Shown in pieces: positions 51,173 to 62,300 of a stretch of 64,000 nucleotides of DNA; position 1 is the first letter of the stretch, and the number at the start of each line of letters is the position of its first letter. This DNA comes from Hofstenia miamia (taxonomy: Eukaryota; Xenacoelomorpha; Acoela), in assembly GCA_004352715.1 (NCBI GenBank), contig SCFE01000016.1, positions 303,563 through 367,562 of the forward strand, written 5' to 3'. The notes beneath the pieces were generated by a model that saw only the letters and a list, made by a program, of their open reading frames with translations, made no database searches and was not told the origin of the DNA. The translations under genes and the position numbers were made by a program.

Positions 51173-52231
51173 GTCCCATGTGACATTCCCAGGTCCCAGC
51201 AAATCTCGTGAGACTGTGTTCTCCCACAGCACCTCAGAAGAAAATCTTCATAAAATCTGAAAAACCGTTGCGATACAACATGTTTCTTCAACCAACTCTT
51301 CCTGAGTTTAATAGCATGTTCTCAGCATAAAAAATGATGACGCTAATAAATTAAAGTTTAGTCCTTGAAACACATATGAGGTAAGTATTTTTGAACAATG
51401 TCCTTGTTAGTCTTTATTTTACAACAGAATGATTATAAAATTTGTCACGTTCCATATTTAAAACCGTCTGTCCATTAATGATAAAACTGTCAAACGAACA
51501 ATGGAATTATCACGTAGGAAGGACCGTTGTTGCGTTACTAATCTCTTTTATTCGATAGCGGCCATTTTTCTAAAACTACTAAACTTCTATTTCATTTCCG
51601 ATGTATCATTTTCTGTGTAATGCAATGTACTGTGTTTTAGTGGATTCTTTTGCAGTTAATTTTAATGCATTCTATTTTAAGCTCTTAGTCAATGTCATTT
51701 ATCACTAATATGCATCGCGAGTGCTTAAAATAGAACTGTTTTTTACTCTTTCATTTTAATTTATCTATTGGGAATGTTCTTTAGTTAAATAACCTTCGCT
51801 CACCATTGTTGTAATACCGCACTTGTTAAAATATAACAGGAAATTTATTTTTGCTTTTCAGTCGTCATATCATATTGATGGCTGACTGTCAAAAGAAGTA
51901 TACACGCACCCATATTTGCAATAGATTTCTAGGGAGAATTTTTCTACCATATTTTCATATCAAATAACGTATCGAGATATATCGCAGGTATATATAAAAA
52001 ATTCCAATCGAGATCTTCATGCACAACATAGTTGTATAGCATCATTTTAATTATCAAATTAAGTAGGTGTAAACTTTAGCAGTGACTAGGCTGAGGAGGT
52101 CATCTACGCACTTTCCCTTAAACATAATATAAACTGTCCCAATTTCAAAAAAACTTACAATTACAACATAAATCTGTCTGATTTTTACAAGTTTATAGGT
52201 ACTAATAATTATATTTTTGCATAAGTTTACC
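51173..52231. other. Unassigned non-coding stretch
   Basis: AT-rich with no supported gene. Confidence 0.4.

Positions 52232-52263
<32 letters not shown>
52232..52263. repeat. (TA)n microsatellite, interrupted
   Basis: TA run with a single C interruption. Confidence 0.85.
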
Positions 52264-53500
52264 GGATTATTTAACATTCATTGTAAGTTGCTGTATAAGT
52301 GACGGGTTATAGCAAGCGGGGCTTTAGCCTGTCCTAAATATGAAATGTCAGGCTCGCTCCTGAACCTTAGACGTTTGAATTTCACGTAAAACATTGACAA
52401 TTGTAAAGAAGAGTTGGAACGGGATTGTCTCTCTGGTATTAGCTGGTAGCGTTTTCCTTATCATTTATTTGTGGCGGTTTGATTTAGTGAGTTTTTCGCG
52501 CTTTGAATTTACAGTTGATTGATTCGTTGGTATTTGTATTATCTTTTTTAATCTTCATTTATTATACTGCTTCTGTTAAACCATTCTGTGAGAGGGAGAA
52601 CGAGCTGCATTTATTAACATTATGAAGTATTCTAACTACCTTCCTTTGTTGATGCTTAATTCAATGAAGAAATCGATTAATCTTTATTCCACCGTCTTAA
52701 ACTTTCAAAGAAACGGTAAATATGATGAAAAATATTTAATCCTCAATGAAATTTTTTCTTTCTTTGATTCAAAGTACTTTTTTCTTTTGCAAATTCATAT
52801 CTATAAGTCATTTAAATAGTTCCTTACTGTCATTCTAAATGCAATCAATCCATTTCTAAACGAGATTTAATTGCAAATCCCAAACGTGTGGGGCAAGCGG
52901 ATATGGGTCTGTAGGAAAACATTTTTCTTGATCCCAATCCCATCGACTCCCAATGGATTTGGTTCTAGTCCCATCCCATTACTAGTTACCTTAAATATTA
53001 TAGTCCCATGATCCCATGCATAGCAAAAAATTATTAATCAACGTGAAACTCATGGTCCCCATTTTTTTTAATTTATTGTTCTTGTCGTATGCTGGTCCCA
53101 ATCCCCCTGAAATATTGGCTTCTGTCTCAAGATGCGCTATCCAGTAAATTTCATGGGACTAGATGTTTCCTTTAAACCTAACAGGCACTCCCCAAATTTA
53201 TTTCGAGCTTTTAGCAAGAGCGGGTTTTTCACTTTTCATCGAAGTCTAAATCATCCTTAGAAAGTCAAATTTACGAATTTGTTGTTTCAGTTAATTGAAA
53301 TTGGCAACAGTGAAACAACTGTTTGTTATTATTTGTTTTTTGTGTGTTTTTGTGAATGTAATTTGGATACAGCTAAAATAACAAAATATTTTTACAAATG
53401 CAAATGTTTGCCATAACAAAATGTATGTGTGTATTTTAAAAATTTTAAGTGTGGATACGGATCAAAGCGGAATACGTGTGACGCTGGCTAGAGGCTGGAA
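52264..53500. other. Unassigned stretch with a CCCAT/CCCAAT word-rich tract
   Basis: At about 52935-53165 the words TCCCA, CCCAT and GGTCCC recur a dozen or so times (for example CTAGTCCCATCCCATTACTAG), with a matching inverted TGGGACTAGA at the far end. The tract looks like a small repetitive element with word-rich ends. The open frame at 52622-52819 has no recognisable family. Confidence 0.4.
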
Positions 53501-53661
53501 TCTAAGCCACCGTTAGATCAGGTGATTGGTAGCAAGAAAAGTTACAAAATCAGGTCACATCGCAAATTATCTTGATGGTTAGACGTGAGATAGATGTGAG
53601 ATTTTACCAACATGTGACAGATCACGCGTGACCAATCACATAGTCTAACCGTAGCTTAAGA
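53501..53661. mobile_element. Short fold-back element (MITE-like), about 161 bp
   Basis: The left end TCTAAGCCACCGTTAGATCA and the next 14 bases match the complement of the right end over about 34 bases with several mismatches (core CGTTAG...GTGATTGGT). The interior is short and holds further GTGA(C/T)/TCAC words. No clear target duplication was found, so the superfamily is open. Confidence 0.6.
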
Positions 53662-54155
53662 AGCAGTGCTCGGCGGCTTCCTTAAATGAGGTCGGTTTCC
53701 TTTTTCTACTCAAAACTGCGGTTTTAAACGAACTGCTATTGTTATGTAACTAAGAAGTTATTCACGAGAAAAATAACCTTTTAAATTATATTTTCATAAC
53801 ACTAAATTAGTCTTAATCAAGTAAGACAAAATTACGCTTCATCTTAACATGCTTTTAGCGTTTGATCGAAGAATACTGCATTGTTTCTTGGAAATACCTT
53901 TATTCTCGTTTCACGTTTTGAGTGAAAACCGCTGTTTCAGTTTTATTTTCGGTATACCGCCGAGCGCTACTAAGAAGCAATACTCTAGAAGTTTTCAGCA
54001 TTCCCATATGCGAATGTGTGTTTTAACCATGGTAGAAGTAAATATTCCTTCAATTCGCGGGTTTCCATAATTGAATATAAATTCAAACAAACTTTATTGC
54101 CATATTCAAAAATCGGTTCTTCAAATGTGATTTAGGGAAAATATAGAGTTGACAT

Positions 54156-54281
54156 CGGATATAGCAAATGTGTTGGGATTCTTATGAGTATTTATTATAT
54201 GCGATAGTTTACTATATCCGAGGTACTAAATGTGTGAGTGATATAATATCTTGTTTACTATATGCGGGTTTATTATATCCG
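54156..54281. repeat. Iterated 13-mer cluster TTT(A/G)(C/T)TATAT(C/G)CG
   Basis: Four direct copies at 54191-54203, 54208-54220, 54254-54266 and 54269-54281, and one inverted copy at 54156-54168. The spacings are irregular, so this is not simple slippage. It may be a subterminal binding-site array of a small transposon or just a repeat; function unknown. Confidence 0.8.
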
Positions 54282-54586
54282 GTTGCGAATGTAACCGATC
54301 ACCTAGATTCTATTTTTGTTCACATTTTATTAATAACATGATATCTTAAAATTTGAAAAACATAATTTATGAAATACATGAAGAAACATCTGTTATTAAA
54401 TATACAAAAGGTGATTTAATTACAATTGTTTTAATAGTGCATGCAAAACGTTTATTTTAAGTGTAGTCAATTGTAAATTTTGTTTACCGTGTTGGTCCAT
54501 GGACAATTAGTTTTAAACGAAGCTTGTCTATTCTTTGAATCATTTTAGCGCTTTAGGAAATGTTCAACATCAAGTATATATTTAGT

Positions 54587-54753
54587 AAAATTAGAAATTT
54601 CGTGAAATCCCTAAAATGTCATGGAAATTTTGAAGTTAGGAACATCATAATATCACTAAGTTTTTCTATATTTTAGAGTTTGTATAAAAGTAGGTGAAGT
54701 AGCAATTTCACAAATTCACTGAAATTAAGGGATTTCACGAAATTGCTAATTTT
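54587..54753. mobile_element. TA-flanked inverted-repeat element (Tc1/mariner-type MITE), about 167 bp
   Basis: The left end AAAATTAGAAATTTCGTGAA followed by ATCCCTAA matches the complement of the right end (TTAAGGGATTTCACGAAATT then GCTAATTTT) with about two mismatches in 27. If the TA dinucleotides at the ends are the target duplication, the inverted repeat is G(A/C)AATTTCGTGAAATCCCT, which suits the Tc1/mariner superfamily. No coding capacity. Confidence 0.7.
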
Positions 54754-57387
54754 GCAATATTGCTCTTCTTATGGCAGTGTTCGTTTGGAAGACCAAAGTT
54801 TTCTGAGTACAAAACGGATTAAATTTTTTTGAAATAGCCATGTTCCTTTATACAAGCGACTATTTTTTTTGTTCTTGCAACTACCGGATATTTCTCGGCT
54901 TACACATGGACAGATATATACATTTATATGTAATAAACTTAGCAAGTGTTCTGAAATGAAACTTTTCAATATTTATTTGTAGCAATGTATGTGTCAAAGC
55001 CTGCAGGTTTCCTGTCAATTACTAGCCAATTGAATTATTTTATTCAATGTTGCCCATATTTTGAAGCATGGAGTATTTTTACGAGCATCATCCACATTAT
55101 AGTTTTGTGGCTGCGGCCTACCGTGAACTTTTCACGGTCGTATTTTTTCAAAAATTTTGAAAGTTTATTATTTCCTTCATTACTTAACACTATTCATGTT
55201 TCGTTTGATTCATAGTCCATTAACTTGTCTACAAGGTTTACAAATTAGCATAGTTCAGTTCAAATTGCAAACTACAAATCTTCATTCCTTTGATATTTCA
55301 TTTTCAGTAGTCACTCTCAATTGAATTTAAGAATTTGGAATGGCTCACAGCCGACTGTGGCTTCAGCTTCACAGTTTACAACCGGCAATGACTTTTAGGA
55401 ACACACCAACGGCCCCAATCACAAAACCCAATTCCAAATGCCTCAAAGCATCTTTAAATTAATTTTTCTATTAGTATTAGTTACTTAGTGTTAGTGTAGT
55501 AGCACTTTTAGCCGCTATTGTTATTGTTTTCAGAATGTAGCGCCGCTCTATTACTTCTCTTTCAATTATTGTATTTTCGCAGCTTATCAATACTTGCATT
55601 GTGTGGGTGTCATATTCAATTAAATTAATCTAAGTACTTTTGCTACCTGCCGAATACCAAGCGACGAATCGATAGCAAAGTTAGTAGAGAAAAACTTTTT
55701 AAATATTCCGTTTTAATTGGTAGCATCTGGTTGTTTTCCATGAGAGTGAATCTTTATATTAATTTATGATATATAATTAGTTTTAATATTGCGCTTTAAA
55801 CCTACTCTTTCTAGACCTTTAGTTTTGTTTGATTGTTTGACCGTGACCGACCTCAGACTGCACAATCACCAAAATCGAAGAATTTTGCATGAGTTGGGAA
55901 TTAATTTGCATAGAAGAACTCATGTCTCTTTTTCATTATTTATCCTTTAGCTGCCTAAGAACTGTTTCAATTTTTGACGCTTTTTTGAAAACGATTATAA
56001 ACTCACTATCTAATATAGATGTACACAATTTATAACCACCAATAGATGTGTTCATTGTCATTGTCTCAAATTTCCAAATTGCATATTAGGGCTCGATAAA
56101 TTGTTTGAAAATGTCTAAAACGGTTTATCTTTTTAAAAGAGCATCATCAGTTTATGGCTAATAGAAATTCACAGTAAGTTTTAGTAGTAGTTCTATTGCA
56201 GAGCAAGAAAATGTAAGGAGAAATGGTATTTTCGGAGAAAAACTAAAGTTTATTTACTATGAATCGCACATAATTTGTCTATGATTTTTTAAATTCCGTT
56301 TGTTTTGTTTGGTGTACTAGTCGCTGCTTTAATATTTTAGAGGAAATTTCTTAATGTTTCTACATTTATTAAATACATTAACTGCTAGAATATTTAGATG
56401 AAAATTGTTTTTGCATACATTGGGGCTTTGCGAACCAGAATTTTTAGATGCCAGTTATAGTTGGTGCCAATATTTTTTTCCCCAGTTCTGTTCCATTTTC
56501 AGTCTGATGAAATTTTGTATGTCAATGAGCCATGCAATCACATTACATGGTTCATTAATCACACGTGGATTGGGACTAGTAAACCCCTTGAGACTTAGTG
56601 ATTCCGCAAGACCCTAGTATACGTTAGTTTTTTTCATTATCAAATAGTTTAACATATGACGCACCCCCTTAAACATTTCATTAAATTTGCACTCAAACTA
56701 GCATACCCTCTAGAAATATCGGTTAAGTCTATGTTAAAATCTTGATGAAAGATGAAACAAATGTATCATTAGTGAAATTGTTTTAAGCATGTTTCCCACT
56801 TATGAGTTTAATCTCTTTGCAAAATAGTTTGAAAATTATTTCACTGCCTGTAAATGTGTGTGGAGTGTTTAAATAACGGTTTCTAAGTTTTCATTCTCTA
56901 AATTATTCATATTTCACGGGAAAATTTGACTGAGCGCTTAGAACTTCATTATTCGATTATTTCTTCATTCTGAATGTAATTACTTAGCTATGCAGCAATT
57001 CTGCCAAAATTTGGTGCCTTGATTTTTTTTACTAATCATCATACATGTATATAAACAAATTGTGAAGTTTAGCTTTATTTGCTTTGAGAGCAAATATGAT
57101 TAAGACTTCAATCCATTACATTCTGCAAAGTTCTTGTCATTTCTGCGCAGGAAACTTTTTTCATAGTAGTATAAATTATAAATTATTTACATTTATATTC
57201 TTAGGATGTAATTTATAATTATATATATTCTATTCTTCTAATATAGTTTTGTGTTCCTATACAGATACAGTGGAAAGGACCGAATTTCAATTATTTCTTA
57301 ATAATAATTAAATATTTTTTAGAAAACGTGACGTGCATGATATTTCATAATTTATATAACTGTTAGGTTATAATTACATGGACCACA
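54754..57387. other. Unassigned stretch, possibly intronic
   Basis: No gene can be supported. A plus-strand segment after an acceptor-like CATTTTCAG at 55308 stays open to a TAG near 55400 (SHSQLNLRIWNGSQPTVASA...), but an overlapping frame is open too and there is no family match. Confidence 0.35.
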
Positions 57388-57397
57388 TAATTGAAGC

Positions 57398-57762
57398 AGA
57401 CTTGTCAACGAGCCGAGCTTCTAACGTGCCGAGCCGAGCTTGAGCACACTATTTGATATACAACGAGCCTATTTTGGGCAAAACAAGTTTATGGTTCTGC
57501 TTGTTTATTTGATTATGGAGATTTTTCTTATTTTTTGCAGTCCAATATGCCTTTCTTATAATCTTATTTAAGAAATGTTTATTAAATAATAAGAAGAGCT
57601 ATGTAAAAAATTCTTTGAGCACAATATTTTTAAAAAAATACCGAGCTAAAACGAGCCTCATTCAAAGATTTTATGTGGCGAGCCGAGCCGAGCCGAACTT
57701 ACACAAAATTTAAACGAGCCGAGCCGAGCCGAGCTTGGAAATGTCGGCTCGTTGACAAGTCT
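57398..57762. mobile_element. Complete 365-bp inverted-repeat element with GAGCC arrays and 10-bp target duplication
   Basis: Perfect 19-base terminal inverted repeats (AGACTTGTCAACGAGCCGA) are flanked by the perfect direct repeat TAATTGAAGC at 57388-57397 and 57763-57772. Next to the ends lie iterated CGAGC/GAGCC words: GCCGAGCCGAGC near 57430, and longer runs at 57679-57696 and 57715-57735. There is no open frame of note, so it is non-autonomous. A 10-bp duplication with long terminal repeats fits the Mutator-like (MULE) superfamily best, but no transposase is present to prove it. Confidence 0.9.
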
Positions 57763-57772
57763 TAATTGAAGC

Positions 57773-58364
57773 ATGTAGTGCAAGAACCCGTTAACTGATA
57801 AAATTGCCAAAATTGCAAAATATTTCCAAAATCGATTGTTTAGAATAATTTTAGGTCCAATACAAGTTAAATTACCCTACTTTGATCGTAGCATGATGAA
57901 AAGATTACGCGCAACAACCGGCTAAGTAACTTTAACATGTTCATTTAGGGCTAAAATTATGTACAAGAATCGGTTAAATGATTATCAGCGTTTTTATGTA
58001 TATTTTTTCTGGGATAAAATGACTTGTTTTTTTACTAAAATGTAGTGTTGCATTAGTAGATTTACATTAAAACTAATTCCGTGAAAAATTTTCATTACAT
58101 GTAAAAAATCAAAGTAACTAGTACTCAGGGCTCCAGAGGGGGGAGGGCATGAATCAGTTAACTAACAGTGGCTTTGTCAACAACCTCATGTAAAGGTTTG
58201 GTATGCATCGGAGTACGCTTAAAAATATTGGTACCTTTACAGTAAACAAAAGTAAATTCCAAAAGGCAATTTCTCACTTTGAATTCATATACATTTCACA
58301 GGTTTTTGCACTACAGCTTCAATTATCTAGTTATATTTGCACGTTATATTATTTCCCCCTTAAG
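57773..58364. other. Unassigned non-coding stretch
   Basis: No supported gene. At about 58130-58150 GGCTCCAGAGGGGGGAGGGC resembles one end of the CAGAGGCG-type hAT MITEs, but no opposite end was found. Confidence 0.4.
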
Positions 58365-58386
58365 ATATATATATATATATATATAT
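58365..58386. repeat. (AT)n microsatellite
   Basis: AT dinucleotide run just before the LINE fragment. Confidence 0.85.
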
Positions 58387-58460
58387 AAAAACTTGAAAGA
58401 TATCAAAGGAAATGCTTACATTGGTGTTTAAATTCAAATAAGGAAATATCTTATAAAAAT

Positions 58461-58847
58461 TTGTTGCACCTTAACATACTTCCAATTGCTCTTCAATTTC
58501 AATTGTATGATTTGATATTTTTCAATAAAGTACTGAATGGGTTATACAAAATAGATCATACTGAATTTGTTAGTGTAAAGAATAATTCATCAAGAGAAAA
58601 ACGGACTATTTTCAAAAATCCTAAGTGCAAATTGGTTACATCTCATAGCAACTATTGGGATCGTATTACTTACTTGACTAATTACATATCAGTCAATTCT
58701 AATATCAACATTTATGATCGTCCTAGCATTGTAAAGAAACAACTTCGTATATTTTTTGAAGATTATGTTATTAATCATTTTAAATTGAACAATACTTGCT
58801 CATGGTNAACTATATTTTATTTTCAAAAAATTTTGTTTTACTTGTAA
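58461..58847 (+). pseudogene. 3' end of a LINE ORF2 (CR1/L2-like C-terminus)
   Basis: An open plus-strand frame reads LNILPIALQFQLYDLIFFNK and VLNGLYKID, then SREKRTIFKNPKCKLVTSHS with NYWDRITYLTNYI, then IVKKQLRIFFEDY and NTCSW. This matches the tail of non-LTR ORF2 proteins, which typically carry L-x-x-LPL-x-x-R...DL-x-x-F-x-K-x-x-x-G-x-x, an F-x-x-S-(Y/F)-x-x-R-x-x-x-x-WN-x-LP block and a final T-C-(T/S)-W. One base (58807) is undetermined. The endonuclease and catalytic RT domains are absent, as in the usual 5'-truncated insertions. A 3' tail follows. Confidence 0.75.
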
Positions 58848-58861
58848 ATTTAGTTTGTAGC

Positions 58862-58917
58862 GCTTTATAAAGCGAATTGAAGTCATTTAGTAGTAGTAGT
58901 AGTAGTAGTAGTAGTAG
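58862..58917 (+). repeat. LINE 3' hairpin and (TAG)10 tail
   Basis: The perfect palindrome-like GCGCTTTATAAAGCG lies at about 58860-58874, a short spacer ends in TCATT, and ten TAG units run from 58888 to 58917. CR1/L2-type LINEs end in short tandem microsatellites instead of poly(A), and a 3' stem is thought to help template recognition. The position directly after the ORF2 remnant supports this reading. Confidence 0.75.
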
Positions 58918-59978
58918 ATATATATATATCCAGTCGACAATGTATAAAAAGTCTAGATTACACTTATCTAATCACAAAAATCCATCACATGTTTTCAGAA
59001 GATTATTTATAATATTTATATGAGATAGGCAAAAATTTAAAAAGGGAGGTATAAGTATGGATAGTATATACAGTATACATATTATGAAGCTTGGCTTTTT
59101 GATTTAACTGATCTCATACTTAAAAATAGAATTTTATAAATTGATTATTTCTCGGAAATTTCAATTTAATTGGACATTCTCATTACTGCCAGTAAGATTT
59201 GCTTAATGTTGGAAAAATCCTGTAATATTTATTAATCGAATGCCATGAATACTACTGATTGCGCAATGCACATGACTAATGCGGTATTTTTAGAAAATAT
59301 ATCTATTTATAATTTACGTTACTAGTACAAGTGTTTGTTTTGGTAACCTGATAAAACGCTGGTTTCCCTCAAGAGCTAAATGTGTCACAAATCAATCAAG
59401 CCTATTTCATGTGGTTAACTTGTTAACACCAACACACATAAATGCTCAAACAATTCATACTTTCATTTTGTTGACGTTGTTTATAAAAACAGTCGTCATG
59501 ACATGAGAGTTTCGTGCTCAAAGTTTTAGTGGTTTTTACAACAGAGTAAGTGGAATTTTAAAGCGCTTTATGTTCATTTAGCGAAACTTGTCGTTGCAGT
59601 AGCTTGAGTAAAGTAAATTTTTGAGGCCCTTTCTTTTCACAAGAATAGTTCACTGAGATTATTTTTTCTATCAAGCTACGTTATTAATTAGAATTTTTTG
59701 AAAGGTTTTTAAAAATGAATAAACCCTAATAAACCCAGGCATTTTTTTGCAATTTGTGAGGGTTTCTATAAGAATTTTTTTAGACACTCATAATTTACTA
59801 AATAATGAAGACAACAATGAATAGCGAATCGTCTCCTCTTGAAATTTCATCCTTAATTTGAGGCCGGCCGCGGACCCTTTCAGGCGCCCTTTCCGCACAG
59901 TCAGAAGTTTTTGAAATAACTATTGATTTTTCATGTACTTCAAACAGTAATAATATTTATCACGCCATAACAGGGAAG
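58918..59978. other. Unassigned stretch
   Basis: A short TA run follows the LINE tail. At 59482 a TATAAAAA lies about 60 bases before a consensus GTAAGT (59546), which could mark a promoter and short non-coding first exon but is too weak to call. A GC-rich patch (GGCCGGCCGCGG) lies at about 59860. Confidence 0.35.
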
Positions 59979-60111
59979 ATCCATAACGTAAATATTTGTA
60001 ATAGAAAATTATTTGAAAATGTGGAAAAGCGATTAGTGACTTTAATGATGCAATGGATTAGCAAATTACTAATTGAATCCATAACGTAAATATTTGTAAT
60101 AGAAAATTATT
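59979..60111. repeat. 35-bp direct repeat, 98 bp apart
   Basis: Identical 35-base copies at 59979-60013 and 60077-60111, starting ATCCATAACGTAAATATTTG. Intervening sequence is not repeated. This could be a footprint of local duplication. Confidence 0.85.
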
Positions 60112-61843
60112 CTGATGTCAGATATGCTGTTGAGTTTTTGGACCAGGATACATTTTTGCTTGTGACCCTATACTTCAAATTTTTCTGTTTAGGGACCTAT
60201 TAAAATTTTCTTCTTTAATATTTATTGAAGCGAAAATATAACAACCCAATTAAATCTCGTATTTCTGAAAATTTTTGTTTTGATTCACTCAAAAATTTTA
60301 TAAATATGAGGTTTTGGTTTAGCATATTTCGCAATATATTGATAAAATTCATCAGCATATCTGAAATCGCAGCAAAAATGCTCTGTTAATTGTGTTTCAA
60401 ATCTTTGGGGCATAGCTGTACTTGTAGTGAATTTCTAACGTTATTTGATCTCTAACTGTGCTTTGTGTCGCAATTCATCCACTAGATTGACATGCTTGTT
60501 TCCATGCTTTTCGGCTTTGGACGTGGGTGTCAGAAATTTTGAAATAATTGACTAATCCATTAGTAACATAACATGTAGTAATTGGCTTTACAAAGTAGCT
60601 AGACTATGGCAATCTAATTTTTCTAGACAGGAAATGACTCTGGTTTGTGTAGGCATTTGCCTACCCATTCTTTCACTTAACAATCGTTGCCTTCATTTTT
60701 TAAATGCTTGCCATCAACTGCAGCTAAGAAAGGGAATTGTTTTAATGAAAGGTCCGAAGATGAAACTCGCAAGAGGCGTTATTTTGAAAATATAATAAGC
60801 AATTAGGCACCTCGCATATTTGCAGGGTTTTAAACACTGTCTTTTCATTGTTTTTTATGCGATTTTTTGTGGAATTAGTATAGAATTTTATATAAAATTG
60901 GGAAGATAATTTTTTCGATTTCTGTATTCGTATTTTCATTACCGAAAAAGCGTCAAAACTAAGGCTTTGTTTACGTGTTTGAAATAGCAGTGAACTCAAT
61001 ATTTTCTACTATATGTGTTTTCAGCAGCATTTTATTAAAGCAAGTAAACGTTGCATATTTGTCATATGTTCTTTCTAGAATAACACTAATATTCGATTGA
61101 AGATTTAATTTCTGAATATGAGCTTTACTGCTCGAACCTGACTCCACATCAAGATTCGAACGAAAGTTGTAATTTGTGTAATTTTAGCAAACGTAGTTAA
61201 TGCGAAATTTCAAAAAATATTGGAAAATTTATTTTCACAAATTTAATTTTATTTTACTCCTAGAAAATCACTTTAGTTAGTTTACGAAAAGAGTCTACAA
61301 TTTGCTTCCATTATATAATGCATATTTAATTATTAAAAATATATTTTAATGCTCATCCCATTACTGAATTTTATTGGGTTGACGTCATTCTGTATGTAAA
61401 ATAGATTTTGAAAGATATTTCAATTGAATTTTACATAAGGAATGACTTCATAATAGAGAATTTCTTTTAAGGGGATAAAAATTCAAACCTATTTTTATAA
61501 TGTTTTAAATTTGAATATAAATTTTAAATCGTTTATTGAAAACTAGTTATTGTTTTGCGAATTTCAGAGTTAAACCCTATTCATCCATTGGGGGTGGTGA
61601 GGAAGCATCCCTTTAAGAAATAATGTTGTATCTCTAATTTGAAAGATTTAACTTTAATATTTTTTACTTTTCTTAAAATACAATACAAATGGCTAAATAA
61701 GAATTGTACTTTCATTTCCATATTATTATAAAAAAGCTTGTATTTCTGCTGCTATATCTTCATCGATAAATTCGCCTCAGAACGCCAGGTCGTTATGAAA
61801 TCGAATCATTAATTTCTCAATGTGTTCACTATATCATTGGTTA
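60112..61843. other. Unassigned non-coding stretch
   Basis: AT-rich with no supported gene or element. Confidence 0.4.
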
Positions 61844-62137
61844 GAGGCGCGTATCGAAAATTTCTAAAAGGGGGAGGCCCAAATGCTTATCAGAGATATA
61901 TAGGCTTAAGTAGTTTTTTCACCCTCTTAGCATAACGCCGTGCTCATCCTTGCATAAATGATAAATAAACCAAAAAGACAGACGGAGTTAATAAGAATAA
62001 CATGAAATACTACTTTTTGCTCTTTGTCAAACAAAAAGGCTGTTCATCAATATATCGATCACATTGTATGAGAATGAGTTGAAATTGGCCTGCCCAAAGG
62101 GGAGGGCCCAGGTGCAAGCCCCCCTAAAACGCCCCTG
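61844..62137. mobile_element. Degenerate hAT MITE related to 45229-45502
   Basis: The left end GAGGCGCGTATCG and right end CTAAAACGCCCCTG are imperfect inverted repeats of the CAG(A/G)GGCG type, with G-rich then C-rich tracts just inside, as in the element at 45229-45502. The flanks 61836-61843 and 62138-62145 are both ATTGGTTA, a perfect 8-base target duplication if the first two bases (CA) of the left end have been lost. Confidence 0.7.
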
Positions 62138-62227
62138 ATTGGTTACCACTCTCCAAATATTAGCATTCTTTTAGTCTTGGATCACATTCTTCCAATATTT
62201 TGGATTTTTTGTTATCTTAGCCATATA

Positions 62228-62300
62228 TAAGCTATATTCCAGCCAAGTTTCGCTGCTTGGTGATAAATAGAATTGATTTTATGAGGGGGAGGCTGTTGAA
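62228..62300 (+). repeat. Dispersed repeat, copy matching 49807-49879
   Basis: Contains TAAGCTATATTCCAGCCAAG, then GCTGCTTGGTGATAAATAGA and GAGGGGGAGGCTGTTG, aligning with the inverted segment at 49807-49879. Boundaries are approximate. Confidence 0.65.

Noticed and set aside
54985-55215. 76-codon plus-strand frame as a secreted or membrane protein
   Set aside because: No start context, no splice context and no recognisable motif.
59481-59547. TATAAAAA followed by a consensus donor, as a promoter with a non-coding first exon
   Set aside because: Both signals are common by chance in AT-rich DNA, and no downstream exon could be linked.
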